A DNA stretch of 64,000 nucleotides from Breznakia pachnodae (GCF_030814225.1 NZ_JAUSUR010000003.1:487756-551755); one strand, 5' to 3'. Shown: positions 36,712-48,815, counted from the stretch's first letter. The notes: generated by a model from the letters alone, not told the origin. Translations and numbers: made by a program.

Positions 36712-39700
36712 ATGAAGAAGGATTCAAAAAAAATAAAGAAAACAAGTGCATTGTTTCTAGTGTTAGCTATCCTAATGGGGGCGTTAATACCTAGTTTGAA
36801 TATTGATATTGGTGCTGTAAACTCATCAGATTATGGAGTGGCAGTATCTGCAAGAGCTTCAACAACAAGTTATCAGACATTTACAAATCCAAGAAACTCT
36901 ACCTCACCAGGTGAGTTTATGGTGTATTTGGATGTAACGATTGAAGAAGAGGGGGTTAGCGGAGGATACATTGATGTTCCTTTAACTTATCAGACACCAA
37001 GTACATATACAGATCCAGGTGTTGGTGATTTCTTTATATATAATCAAAGTAAGACAGAAGCTGCATTTGGTAATTATGTAGATTCATCATCGATTGAAAA
37101 TATAGATGGTGTTGATGTAATTCGAATATATTTAAATGACAATCTAATGCAGGGATCACAGACATTAGTTTTATATTTTGATTTTAATACAGCATATGAT
37201 GGAAAGGTGGCGTTTGGTGAAACTCTATGGAATATCAATGCCACATCATATGCAAATGATGATAGTGATATAACACAGAAGTCAGATGAAGCTACTACGA
37301 TAACAGTTAAATCAAGTGGTAGTAACTCTTTAACTGCAGGTGCAACGAATTTATCTCATCCGTCAGGGGAATGGGCAGAAGGTACAATTAATCAAAGACT
37401 AAGTTGGTCATATCAACAATCATATGAAAATTTAATGAATGACTCAGGTACTAACTATCTGTATTTTGATGTTCCTAAAGGCTCAACAGTTACAAATGCT
37501 AGTTCAAATTCATTTGTTTATAATTCAACATATACAGAAACTGGAACAGGAGTTGAATATGATCGTTATATAAAAACAGTTACTTCCACAACTGGCTGGA
37601 ATAGTTTAAATTTTAATGGAAATACTGGTTATAAATTTCTACAAATTGATTTTTCAATTATTGTGCCAACTGGTTATGTCACAGGAGATAGTTTTACAAT
37701 TAAGCGTGGAATTAATTTAGATTTAATTAATACAGGTGTAGTTACAAAAGAAGGCTCAGTTACTTATAATGTTGTAGATGAAAAAGATTGGGATTTCTAT
37801 GCTCCAACTGCCCTAGGACATTCTACAGGAGGAACACTTATTTATACACATGTAGATGTTGGTGATGGAATGACTGATCATTATGCAGTTGCAACCTCAG
37901 GAAAGGCTCAAACATATGTTAGTTTGGGTTGGACTGCATATAACCACAGTTCTTCATTCAAAAATACAGGAACTACAAAAACAGTTGAAGGCACAAGTTT
38001 GGTTCTAGAAAACAACAATACAGAATCAGCTAAAATTAATTTTGGTAAAGTTCGAGTAGTTGCATTTAGAAAAGATAATAGTAAGACATGGAATCAATAT
38101 AAATTGACTTATTATTTTGATGATGGAAGCACACATGTTGAAACAGTTACACCAACAACAACAGGAAACTCACAAACATTGGAATTTACCCCACCTACAC
38201 AAAGTTGGGATACTAAATATATTACTAAAATTGTAGTAGATGCAATGGGAAATGATGCAAGTGATGAAAATAACAAAGGTGATTTGTTATCTGGGAATGG
38301 TTTTTCTTTAGGATATATAGCAAAGTCCTGGCCTGATAAAAAGTGGCCAGACGGAACGATTATTACTGAGTCAGAAGGAGTTCCAATTGACGCTGTATAT
38401 TCATGGTTTAGTGAAGACAGGATAACGGTTAATACTCGTGAGAACACATCAAAAGTAGCTAATTATTATGTTGTAGATGAATCAATCTATCCTACAGTCT
38501 CAATCTCAGGAAATAGTTTAACAGGAAGATTTCCTAGTGATACTTTAGATATGATTATATCAGCTAAAGTGGATGTAAGTAGAGGACCAGATACAAAATG
38601 GGACAGTCCTTATATTGCGGCAAGAATACCTAAAGAATTAGAATTGGTGAGTGGAACTGGAACGACGCTTACAGATACAGTAACAACTACTAACTATGGA
38701 GTAACTGTAACGTTGGTAAGTAGTGACACAAAGTATAATTATTATGCATTTCAAAGTGAATCTGGGTATAGTGCTCCTACAACAAAGGATGCATCATCAT
38801 TTACAATTCCATTTCAACTTAAAATAAAAGATGGAACATCAGTAGGAACCTATAGTATTGATTCAGTAGTAATGACAAGTTATGGAACAAGTGGTGAACT
38901 TAAGAAATCATTTGATGTTATTGATGTATTAGATAAGAATAATTTACCAAGTGAACAAAGTCTTAGTTCATATGGATTAAGTAATGGTGATAACTATCAT
39001 TATGCAACAAATGCTTGTGATATTACAGTAGTTAGAAAAAGTGATATGCAGGCAAATACACATATTAAGTCATCACTTACAAATGATACTTATGTGACTT
39101 CATCGATTGTAGCAGCTGAGCACAACACAGATGTAACTATGAAATTATCAATTACAAATAATGGAAACGTGGATCTAAAGGATTTAAAACTCTATGATGT
39201 ATTACCACAAGATGGAGATTCAAGGGGGTCAAGTGGTGGAACGACATTAAAGTCAGTAAGTGTATCAGGTGCTTCACCAACAATATATTACACTGATTCA
39301 ACTACTCCTGCAGCACTAGGAACAGCACTGCAAGGATTTGTTACAACTGGTTGGAGTACAAATGCTGCTGATGCAACAGGAGCCACAGCGTTCTATGTAG
39401 ACTTTGGAAGCCTGATTGTTGAGCCAGGGGATACAATTGAAGTGATTCTTACATTTGCAGTGCCGGGACCAGTAGGTACTGACCAAACTGCTTACAATCA
39501 ATTTGCTTATAGTGCAAAGACAACTTCCAATGATGGACAAATTGACTTGGTAGCACCAATAAAAGGATTTACTACAGAAAGTAAAACAATACAATATGAA
39601 AAGAATACTCCAAGTACAATTGTAAGTGGAAGTGAGGTAGAAAACTTTCCTGAATATGCATTTGTTACGAAAACAGGAAATGATGATGAAACAGCAACGA

Positions 39701-42258
39701 TTACCTCAACTATTCCAACATTAACTGGATATACATTCAAGGAATGGAATACAAAGGCAAATGGAACTGGTGATTCATATGAAGATGGTGATACAGAAAG
39801 TTTTGGAACAGAATCAACACTTACATTCTATGCAATTTGGACTGCAAATGAATATGCGATTAATTATGATTTAGATGATGGAATTCATCTTGGAAATCCA
39901 ACTACTTATACATTTGGTACTGGTGTATCTTCGTTCACGGATGCATGGAAACTAAATCATCGCTTTGATGGTTGGTATACAGATGCAAGTTTTACAACTA
40001 AAATTACAGATATTTCAAATACTTCAACTGGAGTTGTAAATCTTTATGCGAAATTTGTGCCTCAATATACAGTTACTTATGATGGAAAGAATAATACATC
40101 AGGAGCTGTGCCTACAGATATAACGAAGTACGAAACAGATGATACGATTACGGTACAGGATAATACAGGTGACTTAAAGCGAACTGGATATACTTTCAAA
40201 GGCTGGACAACTACTTCTGATGGAAGTGGAACAGTTTACAATGTTGGAGATACGATTACAGTTACGAATGCAAATGTTACACTATATGCAAAATGGCAGG
40301 CTAATGAATATGATATTACTTACGAGCTAGACGGTGGAACTAATGATTCTTCTAATCCATCAAAATATACATATGCAGTAGGAGTTACTTCATTTGAAAA
40401 TCCAACGAAAGATAATTTCCGTTTTGATGGATGGTATGATGATGACGATTTTGCAACTGCAACCAAGATCACATATATTTCTACTACAAAAGCAGGAGAA
40501 GTAACGCTTTATGCAAAATGGGTAAAACAATACAATGTGAGTTATGATGATAATGATTCTACATCAGGAACAGTACCAGTGGATGCAACAAAGTATGAAA
40601 CTGGAAACAGTGTAACAGTAAAAGGAAATACTGGGACTCTAGAGAAAACTGGACATACGTTCAAAGGCTGGACAACAGCGAGTGATGGAAGTGGAACGGT
40701 TTATGAAGCAGGAAATACCATTACGATAGCTAGTTCCAATATAACATTATATGCAAAATGGGAAGCAAATAAGTATGATGTTATCTATGAATTGGATGGA
40801 GGAACAAATGATTTAGCAAACCCAATAAAATATACATACGGTGTTGGTGTAACATCTTTTGAGGAGCCTACAAAAACAGGATACACATTTAAAGGATGGT
40901 ATGATACAGCAACATTCGATAGTGAAATCACAGATATTTCTGAAACGCAATTAGGAACAGTATCGTTATATGCAAAGTGGGAAGTAAATAAATATGACAT
41001 TATCTATGAGTTAGATGGAGGAGTAAATGATTCAGCAAATCCTGCTAAATACACATATGGAATTGGAGTAACATCATTTGAAGAACCTACAAAGGAAGGT
41101 CATACATTTAAAGGATGGTATGATACAGCAACATTTGATAATGAGATTATAGATATTTCTATAACCCAATTAGGTGCAGTAACCCTATACACAAAATGGG
41201 AAGTAAATGATTATGATGTTATTTATGAATTGGATGGTGGAGATAACCACACTAATAATCCGTCGACCTATACATATGGGGTCGGAGTTACAGCATTTGA
41301 GGAAGCAACAAAAGAAGGACACACATTCAAAGGATGGCATGACAGTGTGGCATGTGATAACGAGATAACAGATATTTCAAGCACAAAAACAGGAACGGTA
41401 ACCCTATATGCAAAATGGGAAGTAAATGATTATACCATTAATTATCATTTAGATGGTGGTAACAACAGTAATAACAATCCATCATCTTATACTTATGGAA
41501 TAGGTGTATCATCATTTGAAGAGGCAACTAGAGAAGGATATACGTTCCTTGGTTGGTATGATAGTGCTTTAATAGCAGGAACATTAGTTACGGATATTTC
41601 TGATACCTCAATTGGTGAAGTGGATCTGTATGCAAAATGGGTTCCTAACAAATATGCAATAAATTACGAGTTAGATGGTGGTGTAAATCATAAGGATAAT
41701 CCAAATGAATATACATATGGTGTAGGAGTTATATCGTTTAATAATCCAACAAAAGAGGGTTATGTCTTTGATGGGTGGTATACAGTTGCAAGGACATCAA
41801 CACCAATTACAAGTATCTTAGATACATCAATTGGAGATGTTACATTGTATGCAAGATGGACACCAAGTACAAGTGTGATTTATAAAGTAGAACACTATAA
41901 AGAACAAAAAGATGGATCATATGAATTAGCAGATACAGATACACTAAAAGGAACAACAGGTTCAATTGTGACTGCTAATGCGAAAACATATGAGGGTTAT
42001 AAATTAGATAAGGAAGTACAAGAAACAATTGAGTCTGGTGAAGTTGCAGCAGATGGAACATTAGTTCTTAAACTTTACTACAAACAAGACAAAGGTTTAA
42101 CAATGACAACTAAACCAAGTGTTGCTGCTAGACCGAGCACAGGAGTAGGTGTTGATACAGCAGATATGACAAATCCAATTGTATATATTGGAATGATGTT
42201 AGTATCGTTACTGAGCTTATTCTATGTAGCGAATAGAAGAAAAGAATTGAAAAAATAG
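36712..42258 (+). CDS. Giant surface adhesin with InlB-type B-repeats and MucBP-like domain
   Basis: An 1848-residue secreted protein. Residues 1-36 are a signal peptide (basic MKKDSKKIKK, then a hydrophobic core ending near IGAVN). About 37-780 is a beta-rich Thr/Ser/Gly-rich region not recognised, possibly host-ligand-binding domains. At about 800-940 a DUF11-like module appears (MKLSITNNGNVDLKDLKLYD; VEPGDTIEVILTFAVPG). Ten InlB B-type (Listeria-Bacteroides) repeats run to about 1723, with GW/YAKW motifs. A MucBP-like domain starts at 1724 (YKVEHYKEQKDGSYEL). The tail has RPSTG (1807-1811), a hydrophobic helix and NRRKELKK, a non-canonical sortase signal. It is co-transcribed with the tethered sigma factor. 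Confidence 0.88.
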   Translation: MKKDSKKIKKTSALFLVLAILMGALIPSLNIDIGAVNSSDYGVAVSARASTTSYQTFTNPRNSTSPGEFMVYLDVTIEEEGVSGGYIDVPLTYQTPSTYTDPGVGDFFIYNQSKTEAAFGNYVDSSSIENIDGVDVIRIYLNDNLMQGSQTLVLYFDFNTAYDGKVAFGETLWNINATSYANDDSDITQKSDEATTITVKSSGSNSLTAGATNLSHPSGEWAEGTINQRLSWSYQQSYENLMNDSGTNYLYFDVPKGSTVTNASSNSFVYNSTYTETGTGVEYDRYIKTVTSTTGWNSLNFNGNTGYKFLQIDFSIIVPTGYVTGDSFTIKRGINLDLINTGVVTKEGSVTYNVVDEKDWDFYAPTALGHSTGGTLIYTHVDVGDGMTDHYAVATSGKAQTYVSLGWTAYNHSSSFKNTGTTKTVEGTSLVLENNNTESAKINFGKVRVVAFRKDNSKTWNQYKLTYYFDDGSTHVETVTPTTTGNSQTLEFTPPTQSWDTKYITKIVVDAMGNDASDENNKGDLLSGNGFSLGYIAKSWPDKKWPDGTIITESEGVPIDAVYSWFSEDRITVNTRENTSKVANYYVVDESIYPTVSISGNSLTGRFPSDTLDMIISAKVDVSRGPDTKWDSPYIAARIPKELELVSGTGTTLTDTVTTTNYGVTVTLVSSDTKYNYYAFQSESGYSAPTTKDASSFTIPFQLKIKDGTSVGTYSIDSVVMTSYGTSGELKKSFDVIDVLDKNNLPSEQSLSSYGLSNGDNYHYATNACDITVVRKSDMQANTHIKSSLTNDTYVTSSIVAAEHNTDVTMKLSITNNGNVDLKDLKLYDVLPQDGDSRGSSGGTTLKSVSVSGASPTIYYTDSTTPAALGTALQGFVTTGWSTNAADATGATAFYVDFGSLIVEPGDTIEVILTFAVPGPVGTDQTAYNQFAYSAKTTSNDGQIDLVAPIKGFTTESKTIQYEKNTPSTIVSGSEVENFPEYAFVTKTGNDDETATITSTIPTLTGYTFKEWNTKANGTGDSYEDGDTESFGTESTLTFYAIWTANEYAINYDLDDGIHLGNPTTYTFGTGVSSFTDAWKLNHRFDGWYTDASFTTKITDISNTSTGVVNLYAKFVPQYTVTYDGKNNTSGAVPTDITKYETDDTITVQDNTGDLKRTGYTFKGWTTTSDGSGTVYNVGDTITVTNANVTLYAKWQANEYDITYELDGGTNDSSNPSKYTYAVGVTSFENPTKDNFRFDGWYDDDDFATATKITYISTTKAGEVTLYAKWVKQYNVSYDDNDSTSGTVPVDATKYETGNSVTVKGNTGTLEKTGHTFKGWTTASDGSGTVYEAGNTITIASSNITLYAKWEANKYDVIYELDGGTNDLANPIKYTYGVGVTSFEEPTKTGYTFKGWYDTATFDSEITDISETQLGTVSLYAKWEVNKYDIIYELDGGVNDSANPAKYTYGIGVTSFEEPTKEGHTFKGWYDTATFDNEIIDISITQLGAVTLYTKWEVNDYDVIYELDGGDNHTNNPSTYTYGVGVTAFEEATKEGHTFKGWHDSVACDNEITDISSTKTGTVTLYAKWEVNDYTINYHLDGGNNSNNNPSSYTYGIGVSSFEEATREGYTFLGWYDSALIAGTLVTDISDTSIGEVDLYAKWVPNKYAINYELDGGVNHKDNPNEYTYGVGVISFNNPTKEGYVFDGWYTVARTSTPITSILDTSIGDVTLYARWTPSTSVIYKVEHYKEQKDGSYELADTDTLKGTTGSIVTANAKTYEGYKLDKEVQETIESGEVAADGTLVLKLYYKQDKGLTMTTKPSVAARPSTGVGVDTADMTNPIVYIGMMLVSLLSLFYVANRRKELKK
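39586..41880 (+). repeat. Tandem InlB-type repeat array inside the adhesin gene
   Basis: Repeat units begin at 39853, 40066, 40309, 40531, 40774, 40993, 41212, 41431 and 41653, preceded by a divergent first unit. Two unit types exist. A (ELDGG...NP..YTYG, about 71-76 residues) begins at 39853, 40309, 40774, 40993, 41212, 41431 and 41653. B (SG.VP...KYET, 74-81 residues) begins at 40066 and 40531, with a B-like unit first. Units at 40774, 40993 and 41212 are exactly 219 bases long and very similar in DNA, indicating recent duplication. Confidence 0.85.
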
Positions 42259-42281
42259 TATTGTAAAAATAATGATTAATT

Positions 42282-42327
42282 AAGGACTGACGTTTGTATA
42301 TTACAGGTGTCAGTTCTTTAAATTTTT
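42282..42327 (+). terminator. Intrinsic terminator of the sigma factor/adhesin operon
   Basis: Stem AAGGACTGAC / GTCAGTTCTT (42282-42291, 42309-42318) followed by AATTTTT. Confidence 0.7.
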
Positions 42328-42427
42328 AGTATTTAATAAACATAATTACCACTTAATCGAGGTAATTATATGGTTGGAAAGAGTAAGCATTTAGTCTTAA
42401 TATGAATAAGAGAAAAAGGAGATGAAA

Positions 42428-43243
42428 ATGCAAAAAAAATTTGAGCAAATTAACAAAGAATCTAATATTAGTGATTTAGGGGTATCACAATATGATATTC
42501 CTTACTCTAATAAATCAGAAAAGAATAAGTTAGATTTATATTTTCCAGCTGAAAAAAAGAAAAAATATCCATTATTGGTATTTATTCATAGTGGAGGTTT
42601 TTTCAAATCCGACAAGTCTAGACATATAGCAAATGTTCTAAATGGCTTATTATTTGGATATGCTGTTTCGAGTATTAATTATCGCTTAAATGATGAAACT
42701 AGATATCAGGGGAGTAGAGAAGATGTAATTGAAGCGTTAAATTATTTAGGCAGTATGGAAAATATTGATGAAAATAAGATTATTCTTTGGGGTGAATCTT
42801 ATGGATCATATTTAGCTTTAGATATTGTAGTTAATCATAGCGATACACTTAATTTTAGTCCAGCTGGAATAATAGATATGTACTGTGTAACCGATTTATT
42901 AGATTTCCATTATTATAAAGTTAAGAACGGACAAGAGTTAATGGTTCGAGGAAGAGAAAATGATTATAACACTTTTGGTGATGATTTAGAGAAAGGGATT
43001 AAGGAGTCAGCTTTCCTAGATTCTATTGATGGAAATGAACCACCCATTTTTATTATTCACAGCAAAGATGATGGAATCATACCTATAAAATATTCATATG
43101 CATTAGAAGCAACTTTAAAAGAAAAAGGAAATAAATATGAAGCACATTATGTTGAAGGATTAGAGCATGGAATTGATAATTATAATACTGCACAATATAA
43201 CTCGTTAATATTCAATTTTATATTTAAGCAAATAAATGATTAG
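42428..43243 (+). CDS. Alpha/beta hydrolase, esterase/lipase-like
   Basis: A 271-residue cytoplasmic hydrolase of the hormone-sensitive-lipase/carboxylesterase type. HSGGFF serves as the oxyanion-hole motif (usually HGGG), GESYGS is the nucleophile elbow, HSKDDGIIP carries the acid and LEHGID the catalytic His. The start at 42428 has GGAG six bases upstream; the ATG at 42422 overlaps that site. It is a lone gene between terminators. Deacetylation or de-esterification of imported plant glycosides is plausible given the neighbouring sugar genes, but this is inference. Confidence 0.85.
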   Translation: MQKKFEQINKESNISDLGVSQYDIPYSNKSEKNKLDLYFPAEKKKKYPLLVFIHSGGFFKSDKSRHIANVLNGLLFGYAVSSINYRLNDETRYQGSREDVIEALNYLGSMENIDENKIILWGESYGSYLALDIVVNHSDTLNFSPAGIIDMYCVTDLLDFHYYKVKNGQELMVRGRENDYNTFGDDLEKGIKESAFLDSIDGNEPPIFIIHSKDDGIIPIKYSYALEATLKEKGNKYEAHYVEGLEHGIDNYNTAQYNSLIFNFIFKQIND

Positions 43244-43311
43244 TAAAGCTATTGTATTAAAATACTAATCATAGAGTATTTAGATGATAAGCTATAAAAT
43301 TTCATTATTGA

Positions 43312-43346
43312 AAAATCCCACTAATCGAAAGATTTAGTGGGGTTTT
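43312..43346. terminator. Bidirectional intrinsic terminator
   Basis: Stem CCCACTAA / TTTAGTGGG with AAAA and TTTT flanks, one bulged base, between the convergent hydrolase and HAD genes. Confidence 0.75.
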
Positions 43347-43389
43347 CATAGTGATTTAACCTAATGAAATTCTAAAAGTAATGAAAAGA

Positions 43390-44196
43390 TTATATTAGCT
43401 TTCTTCGCTGTAATTCATAATAAATTCCATCATCATCTACACTTTCACAAATTGATGTTGCATATTGTTTCACATCATCATTTGTATTTCCCATCACAAC
43501 TGATTCGTTGCAAATATTAAGCATTTCAATATCGTTCATACTATCGCCAAATCCAATAGTATCATCCATATTTAATCCAAGATAATCTACTAGTTTGCAA
43601 ATTGCTGTTCCTTTATTAGTATTGTTATACATCAGGTCACCACTTAAATTTGAGAAAGTCGGATTAACTACAATAGTAAAGTAATCAGATAATTTCTCTG
43701 ATGCTTTCTCTAATTGCATTGTGTTATCACAAGAATAGCTTATTTTAAGAACAGGCTCATTATTGTACTGATTCATTGGTAGTGTATTGCTTTCTCTTAG
43801 AAACTGCTGAATTCTATTGTGTTTAGCTATGTCATTATCATCATGAAATATATTTGAAATCATTTTTTCTTTAATATAATCAACGTTTTCACACTCATGA
43901 TCATAAGCAATATCATATTCATCAAACACGTTTCTTACCATTTTTACAACTTCAGGATTCAAAGGAGATGAATCAATAACCTCACTTCCATAGACAATAT
44001 ATGCTCCAGCACTTGTAATAAAACCATCAAAACCAACATCTAGAATATTATCAATATAATTATGGCTTCTCCCAGTGCATAAAAAGGCTAAATGACCTTT
44101 TCTTCTTGCCAGCTTAATAGCTTGGCGAACTTTTGGAGACACACGATTATTACTATTAACCAAAGTACCATCAATATCAAAAAATAAAATTTTCAT
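43390..44196 (-). CDS. HAD superfamily Cof-type phosphatase
   Basis: A 268-residue phosphatase. Motif I FFDIDGT (D7, D9), motif II FLCTGRSH, motif III Lys in the NKGTAICKL region, and motif IV IGFGDSMNDIEML are all intact, with a Cof-type cap. The start at 44196 follows GTGAGGTG; a six-codon longer reading has no ribosome site. It is a paralogue of the gene at 6449, from the same family but clearly diverged. It probably dephosphorylates sugar phosphates. It diverges from an aldo/keto reductase gene. Confidence 0.88.
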   Translation of the reverse strand: MKILFFDIDGTLVNSNNRVSPKVRQAIKLARRKGHLAFLCTGRSHNYIDNILDVGFDGFITSAGAYIVYGSEVIDSSPLNPEVVKMVRNVFDEYDIAYDHECENVDYIKEKMISNIFHDDNDIAKHNRIQQFLRESNTLPMNQYNNEPVLKISYSCDNTMQLEKASEKLSDYFTIVVNPTFSNLSGDLMYNNTNKGTAICKLVDYLGLNMDDTIGFGDSMNDIEMLNICNESVVMGNTNDDVKQYATSICESVDDDGIYYELQRRKLI

Positions 44197-44332
44197 ACTA
44201 CACCTCACATGCAAATTATAAGGTAATGAAAAAAATATTATATCGCCAAAGTTACCTTATATCATGTGGAATTTATAGATATGGAAGAAGAAAACCTTTA
44301 GATATAATCTATAAGTAGAAAGTGAGGTTAAT

Positions 44333-45142
44333 ATGAACTTAGAAACAAGAATTAAAATGAATGATGGTAATCTTATACCTATGGTTGGATATGGAACTAT
44401 TCGCGTTCCAGACGAAGCTATAGTAACTGCATTGGAAGTTGGATATCGTTATCTAGATACAGCATCTATGTATAAATATAATGAAATTGGTGTTGGGAAA
44501 GCGATTGATTCTAAAATTGTTCCACGAAATGAATTGTTTGTATGTACAAAGCTATGGACAAATGATATTCGAGAGGGAAGAACAAGAGAAGCTTTCTTTG
44601 AAAGTTTGAAAAAGTTAAAAACTGAATATATTGATTTGTATTTAATTCATTTTCCAGCAGAAGGCTATGTACAGGCTTGGAAAGAAATGGAAAAGCTCCA
44701 AAAAGAAGGATATATTAAATCTATAGGAGTATCTAATTTTAGAAAAAGTCACATGCAAAATTTACTTGCTCAAACAACAGTGGTGCCTGCTATTAACGAA
44801 ATGGAAGTAAATCCAGGATTTCAAGATATTGAAGCATTAAACTTTTGTAAAGAGCATGGCATCACAGTAATTGCTTCTGCTCCATTAGGAGAAGGACGCT
44901 ATGTTCAGATGGATGAATTAAAATCATTGGCTAAGAAATACGATAAGAGTATTCCGCAAGTAATTTTACGCTGGTTACTACAAAAAGGAATACTTGTAGT
45001 TCCAAAATCAACAAAAGAAGAGAGAATAATTGATAATGCTAATTTATTTGATTTTACTCTTACAGCAGAAGAGTTAATTTTTATTGACAGTTTGAATAAA
45101 AATGAAAGGTCATATGCTGACCCGGATAATTTCGATTTTTAA
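44333..45142 (+). CDS. Aldo/keto reductase
   Basis: A 269-residue NADPH-dependent reductase with the full catalytic tetrad D42, Y47, K73 and H106 (YLDTASMYKYNE, CTKLW, LIHFPAEG) and the C-terminal VVPKST NADPH-binding segment. Length and motifs fit the AKR5-like bacterial group, which reduces keto acids, methylglyoxal or sugar ketones. GAGGTT precedes the ATG. It is apparently a single gene; its role may be carbonyl detoxification or redox balance. Confidence 0.9.
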   Translation: MNLETRIKMNDGNLIPMVGYGTIRVPDEAIVTALEVGYRYLDTASMYKYNEIGVGKAIDSKIVPRNELFVCTKLWTNDIREGRTREAFFESLKKLKTEYIDLYLIHFPAEGYVQAWKEMEKLQKEGYIKSIGVSNFRKSHMQNLLAQTTVVPAINEMEVNPGFQDIEALNFCKEHGITVIASAPLGEGRYVQMDELKSLAKKYDKSIPQVILRWLLQKGILVVPKSTKEERIIDNANLFDFTLTAEELIFIDSLNKNERSYADPDNFDF

Positions 45143-46960
<1,818 letters not shown>

Positions 46961-47009
46961 TGAATATTTGATTGTAATAAAATAACGCAGGTTATAGAAG
47001 GAGCATAGT

Positions 47010-47537
47010 ATGGCAAAGAAGAAAAATGAAAAATGTCCAAATTGTGGGAAAATTATTAATAGTGAAGATAGAAAATGTATAAACTGTGATAGTTCCATAG
47101 GTATGAAATGGTATAAATTTATTATTTGGTTTCAATTGATTGTTTTATGTATATATTTTACATGGTTGGGAGTTTCATTCCTAAGAGGAACAATTTATGG
47201 AGGAACAAATGGTATAGCTGCTTCTGTAGCATTTTATAAATCTTATCCATTATTGAAAATAATCGATAATATACAGGGCGGAATATTAATATTACTAGCA
47301 ATAGTATCTTTAGTAGTTCGTGATTGGTTGGTCAAAAGAAAAAAGAATGGGCCAAAAAGATATTTAATTTTATTAGTTGTAGTAGCCATTGAACCAATTC
47401 TTTATAGTTATGCAGTGGCTATTGCTACTCAGGCTAATTTAGAAGGCTATACAATTTCAACAATGTATATGTCTATAATTTTCTTCTTTGTTTCCTTAAT
47501 TTACTTTAAAAATAGAGCAAAATATTTTAATCAGTAA
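47010..47537 (+). CDS. Zinc-ribbon integral membrane protein of unknown function
   Basis: A 175-residue protein. The N-terminus has a zinc ribbon of two CxxC pairs (CPNCGK at residues 9-14, CINCDSS), followed by about four membrane helices (WYKFIIWFQLIVLCIYFTW and others). Ribosome site AAGGAG. It lies in the middle of a sugar-catabolism operon, 49 bases after GH1. Similar zinc-ribbon membrane proteins are common and uncharacterised in Bacillota. Confidence 0.7.
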   Translation: MAKKKNEKCPNCGKIINSEDRKCINCDSSIGMKWYKFIIWFQLIVLCIYFTWLGVSFLRGTIYGGTNGIAASVAFYKSYPLLKIIDNIQGGILILLAIVSLVVRDWLVKRKKNGPKRYLILLVVVAIEPILYSYAVAIATQANLEGYTISTMYMSIIFFFVSLIYFKNRAKYFNQ

Positions 47538-47624
47538 TAAATTCAAAATTTCAATACTGATTGTATGTATAGTCTAAAGACAAGAATTATCATTTTAATG
47601 AATTAACGATATGGAGGATACACT

Positions 47625-48815
47625 ATGAATAAGACGTTAATTAGAAAAACTTTTCATGATGGAGATGGAATTTTAAGAATGGTACCAAATTTTATTCCTG
47701 TTAAATTTGGAATTTCTGGACATCGATTGAAAATTCATCCAAATGATTATTATAAATTTGGAACAGATGCAGGAACAATTATGGAGCGTTGGTTATGTGC
47801 GGTAAATGGTACAAGATCAAAAAATTCAAAATCACCTAATCAGGGATGTAGTTATTTTATTACTGAAGATGGACAAAAAATACTTTTTAAAGATGCAATA
47901 AATGAACTGAAAGATGAACTTATTGGATCTGAACTACAAAGGAAATATGGAACATTTCCAGTTTTTTCAAAGTTTTTTGATTATGAAAATCCATTATATT
48001 TCCATTTTCATCCAGAAACTAAGTATGCAAAAGATGTAGGATGTGAAGCCAAACCAGAATGTTATTATTTTCCACCACAATTGAATCCAACTTCTGGTAA
48101 AAGGGCATCTACTTATTTTGGATTTAATCCAAGTGTTACAAGAGAAGACATAAAATATGTAATTGAAAATTTTAATAATTTCGATACAAAAGTAACAAAA
48201 TACTCTAGAGCATATGATTTAGAAGTAGGAACCGGTTGGTATATTCCTGCAGGTGTTTTGCATGCACCTGGCTCTTTATTAACTTATGAGCCACAATGGG
48301 GAACTGATTTGAATTGCGTATTAGAAAATGTTGTTTGTGGTGAAACTTTCTCAAAAAAATACCTAACTGATATTGTCCCAGAAGATTGTGACGATGAAGT
48401 AGAATATGTTTTAAATGCAATTGATTGGGAAAAGAATTATGATGAAGGATTTAAAGAAAAATATTTTAGACCTCCTGTTGAATTACCAAAAATTCAAGAA
48501 GGGTTAACTGAGAAATGGATTTGCTATGGAAACGACTATATGAATGCCAAAGAGGTTACACTTCAACCAAAAACAAAAGTTATTCTAAATGATGAAGCAG
48601 CATATGGTGCAGTACTTGTTCAAGGATTTGGAACGTTTGGAAGTTTCAACGCTGAAGCAGTAAACATGATGCGCGTTGGTGATCAAACAAATGACGAGTA
48701 TTTTGTATCAAAAGATAAAGCAAAGAAAGGTGTATTGATTGTCAATAACTCCAATGTTGAACCAATGGTAATACTTCAACACTTTGGACCTGATAATACA
48801 TTTTATGTGGAATAG
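47625..48815 (+). CDS. Cupin-type sugar isomerase-like protein
   Basis: A 396-residue protein with phosphomannose-isomerase-like cupin features. LYFHFHPETKYAKD supplies metal-binding His residues, and GTGWYIPAGVLHAPGSLLTYEP a second cupin strand with the usual Pro-x-x-x-x-His pattern. I do not recognise the exact family. It lies before an FGGY kinase and a split transketolase, so ketose/aldose isomerisation of the sugar then phosphorylated is the natural role, analogous to lyxose or apiose isomerase steps. Ribosome site GGAGGA. A strong hairpin covers its stop codon. Confidence 0.65.
   Translation: MNKTLIRKTFHDGDGILRMVPNFIPVKFGISGHRLKIHPNDYYKFGTDAGTIMERWLCAVNGTRSKNSKSPNQGCSYFITEDGQKILFKDAINELKDELIGSELQRKYGTFPVFSKFFDYENPLYFHFHPETKYAKDVGCEAKPECYYFPPQLNPTSGKRASTYFGFNPSVTREDIKYVIENFNNFDTKVTKYSRAYDLEVGTGWYIPAGVLHAPGSLLTYEPQWGTDLNCVLENVVCGETFSKKYLTDIVPEDCDDEVEYVLNAIDWEKNYDEGFKEKYFRPPVELPKIQEGLTEKWICYGNDYMNAKEVTLQPKTKVILNDEAAYGAVLVQGFGTFGSFNAEAVNMMRVGDQTNDEYFVSKDKAKKGVLIVNNSNVEPMVILQHFGPDNTFYVE

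Noticed and set aside
38112..39740. Several antisense reading frames inside the giant adhesin gene
   Set aside because: They mirror the composition of a repetitive, Thr/Ser-rich coding sequence and lack start signals; shadows of the real gene.
39853..41880. Long regularly spaced repeats resembling a CRISPR or satellite array
   Set aside because: The period is 213-243 bases, in frame and coding; units are InlB-type protein repeats, not short repeats with unique spacers.
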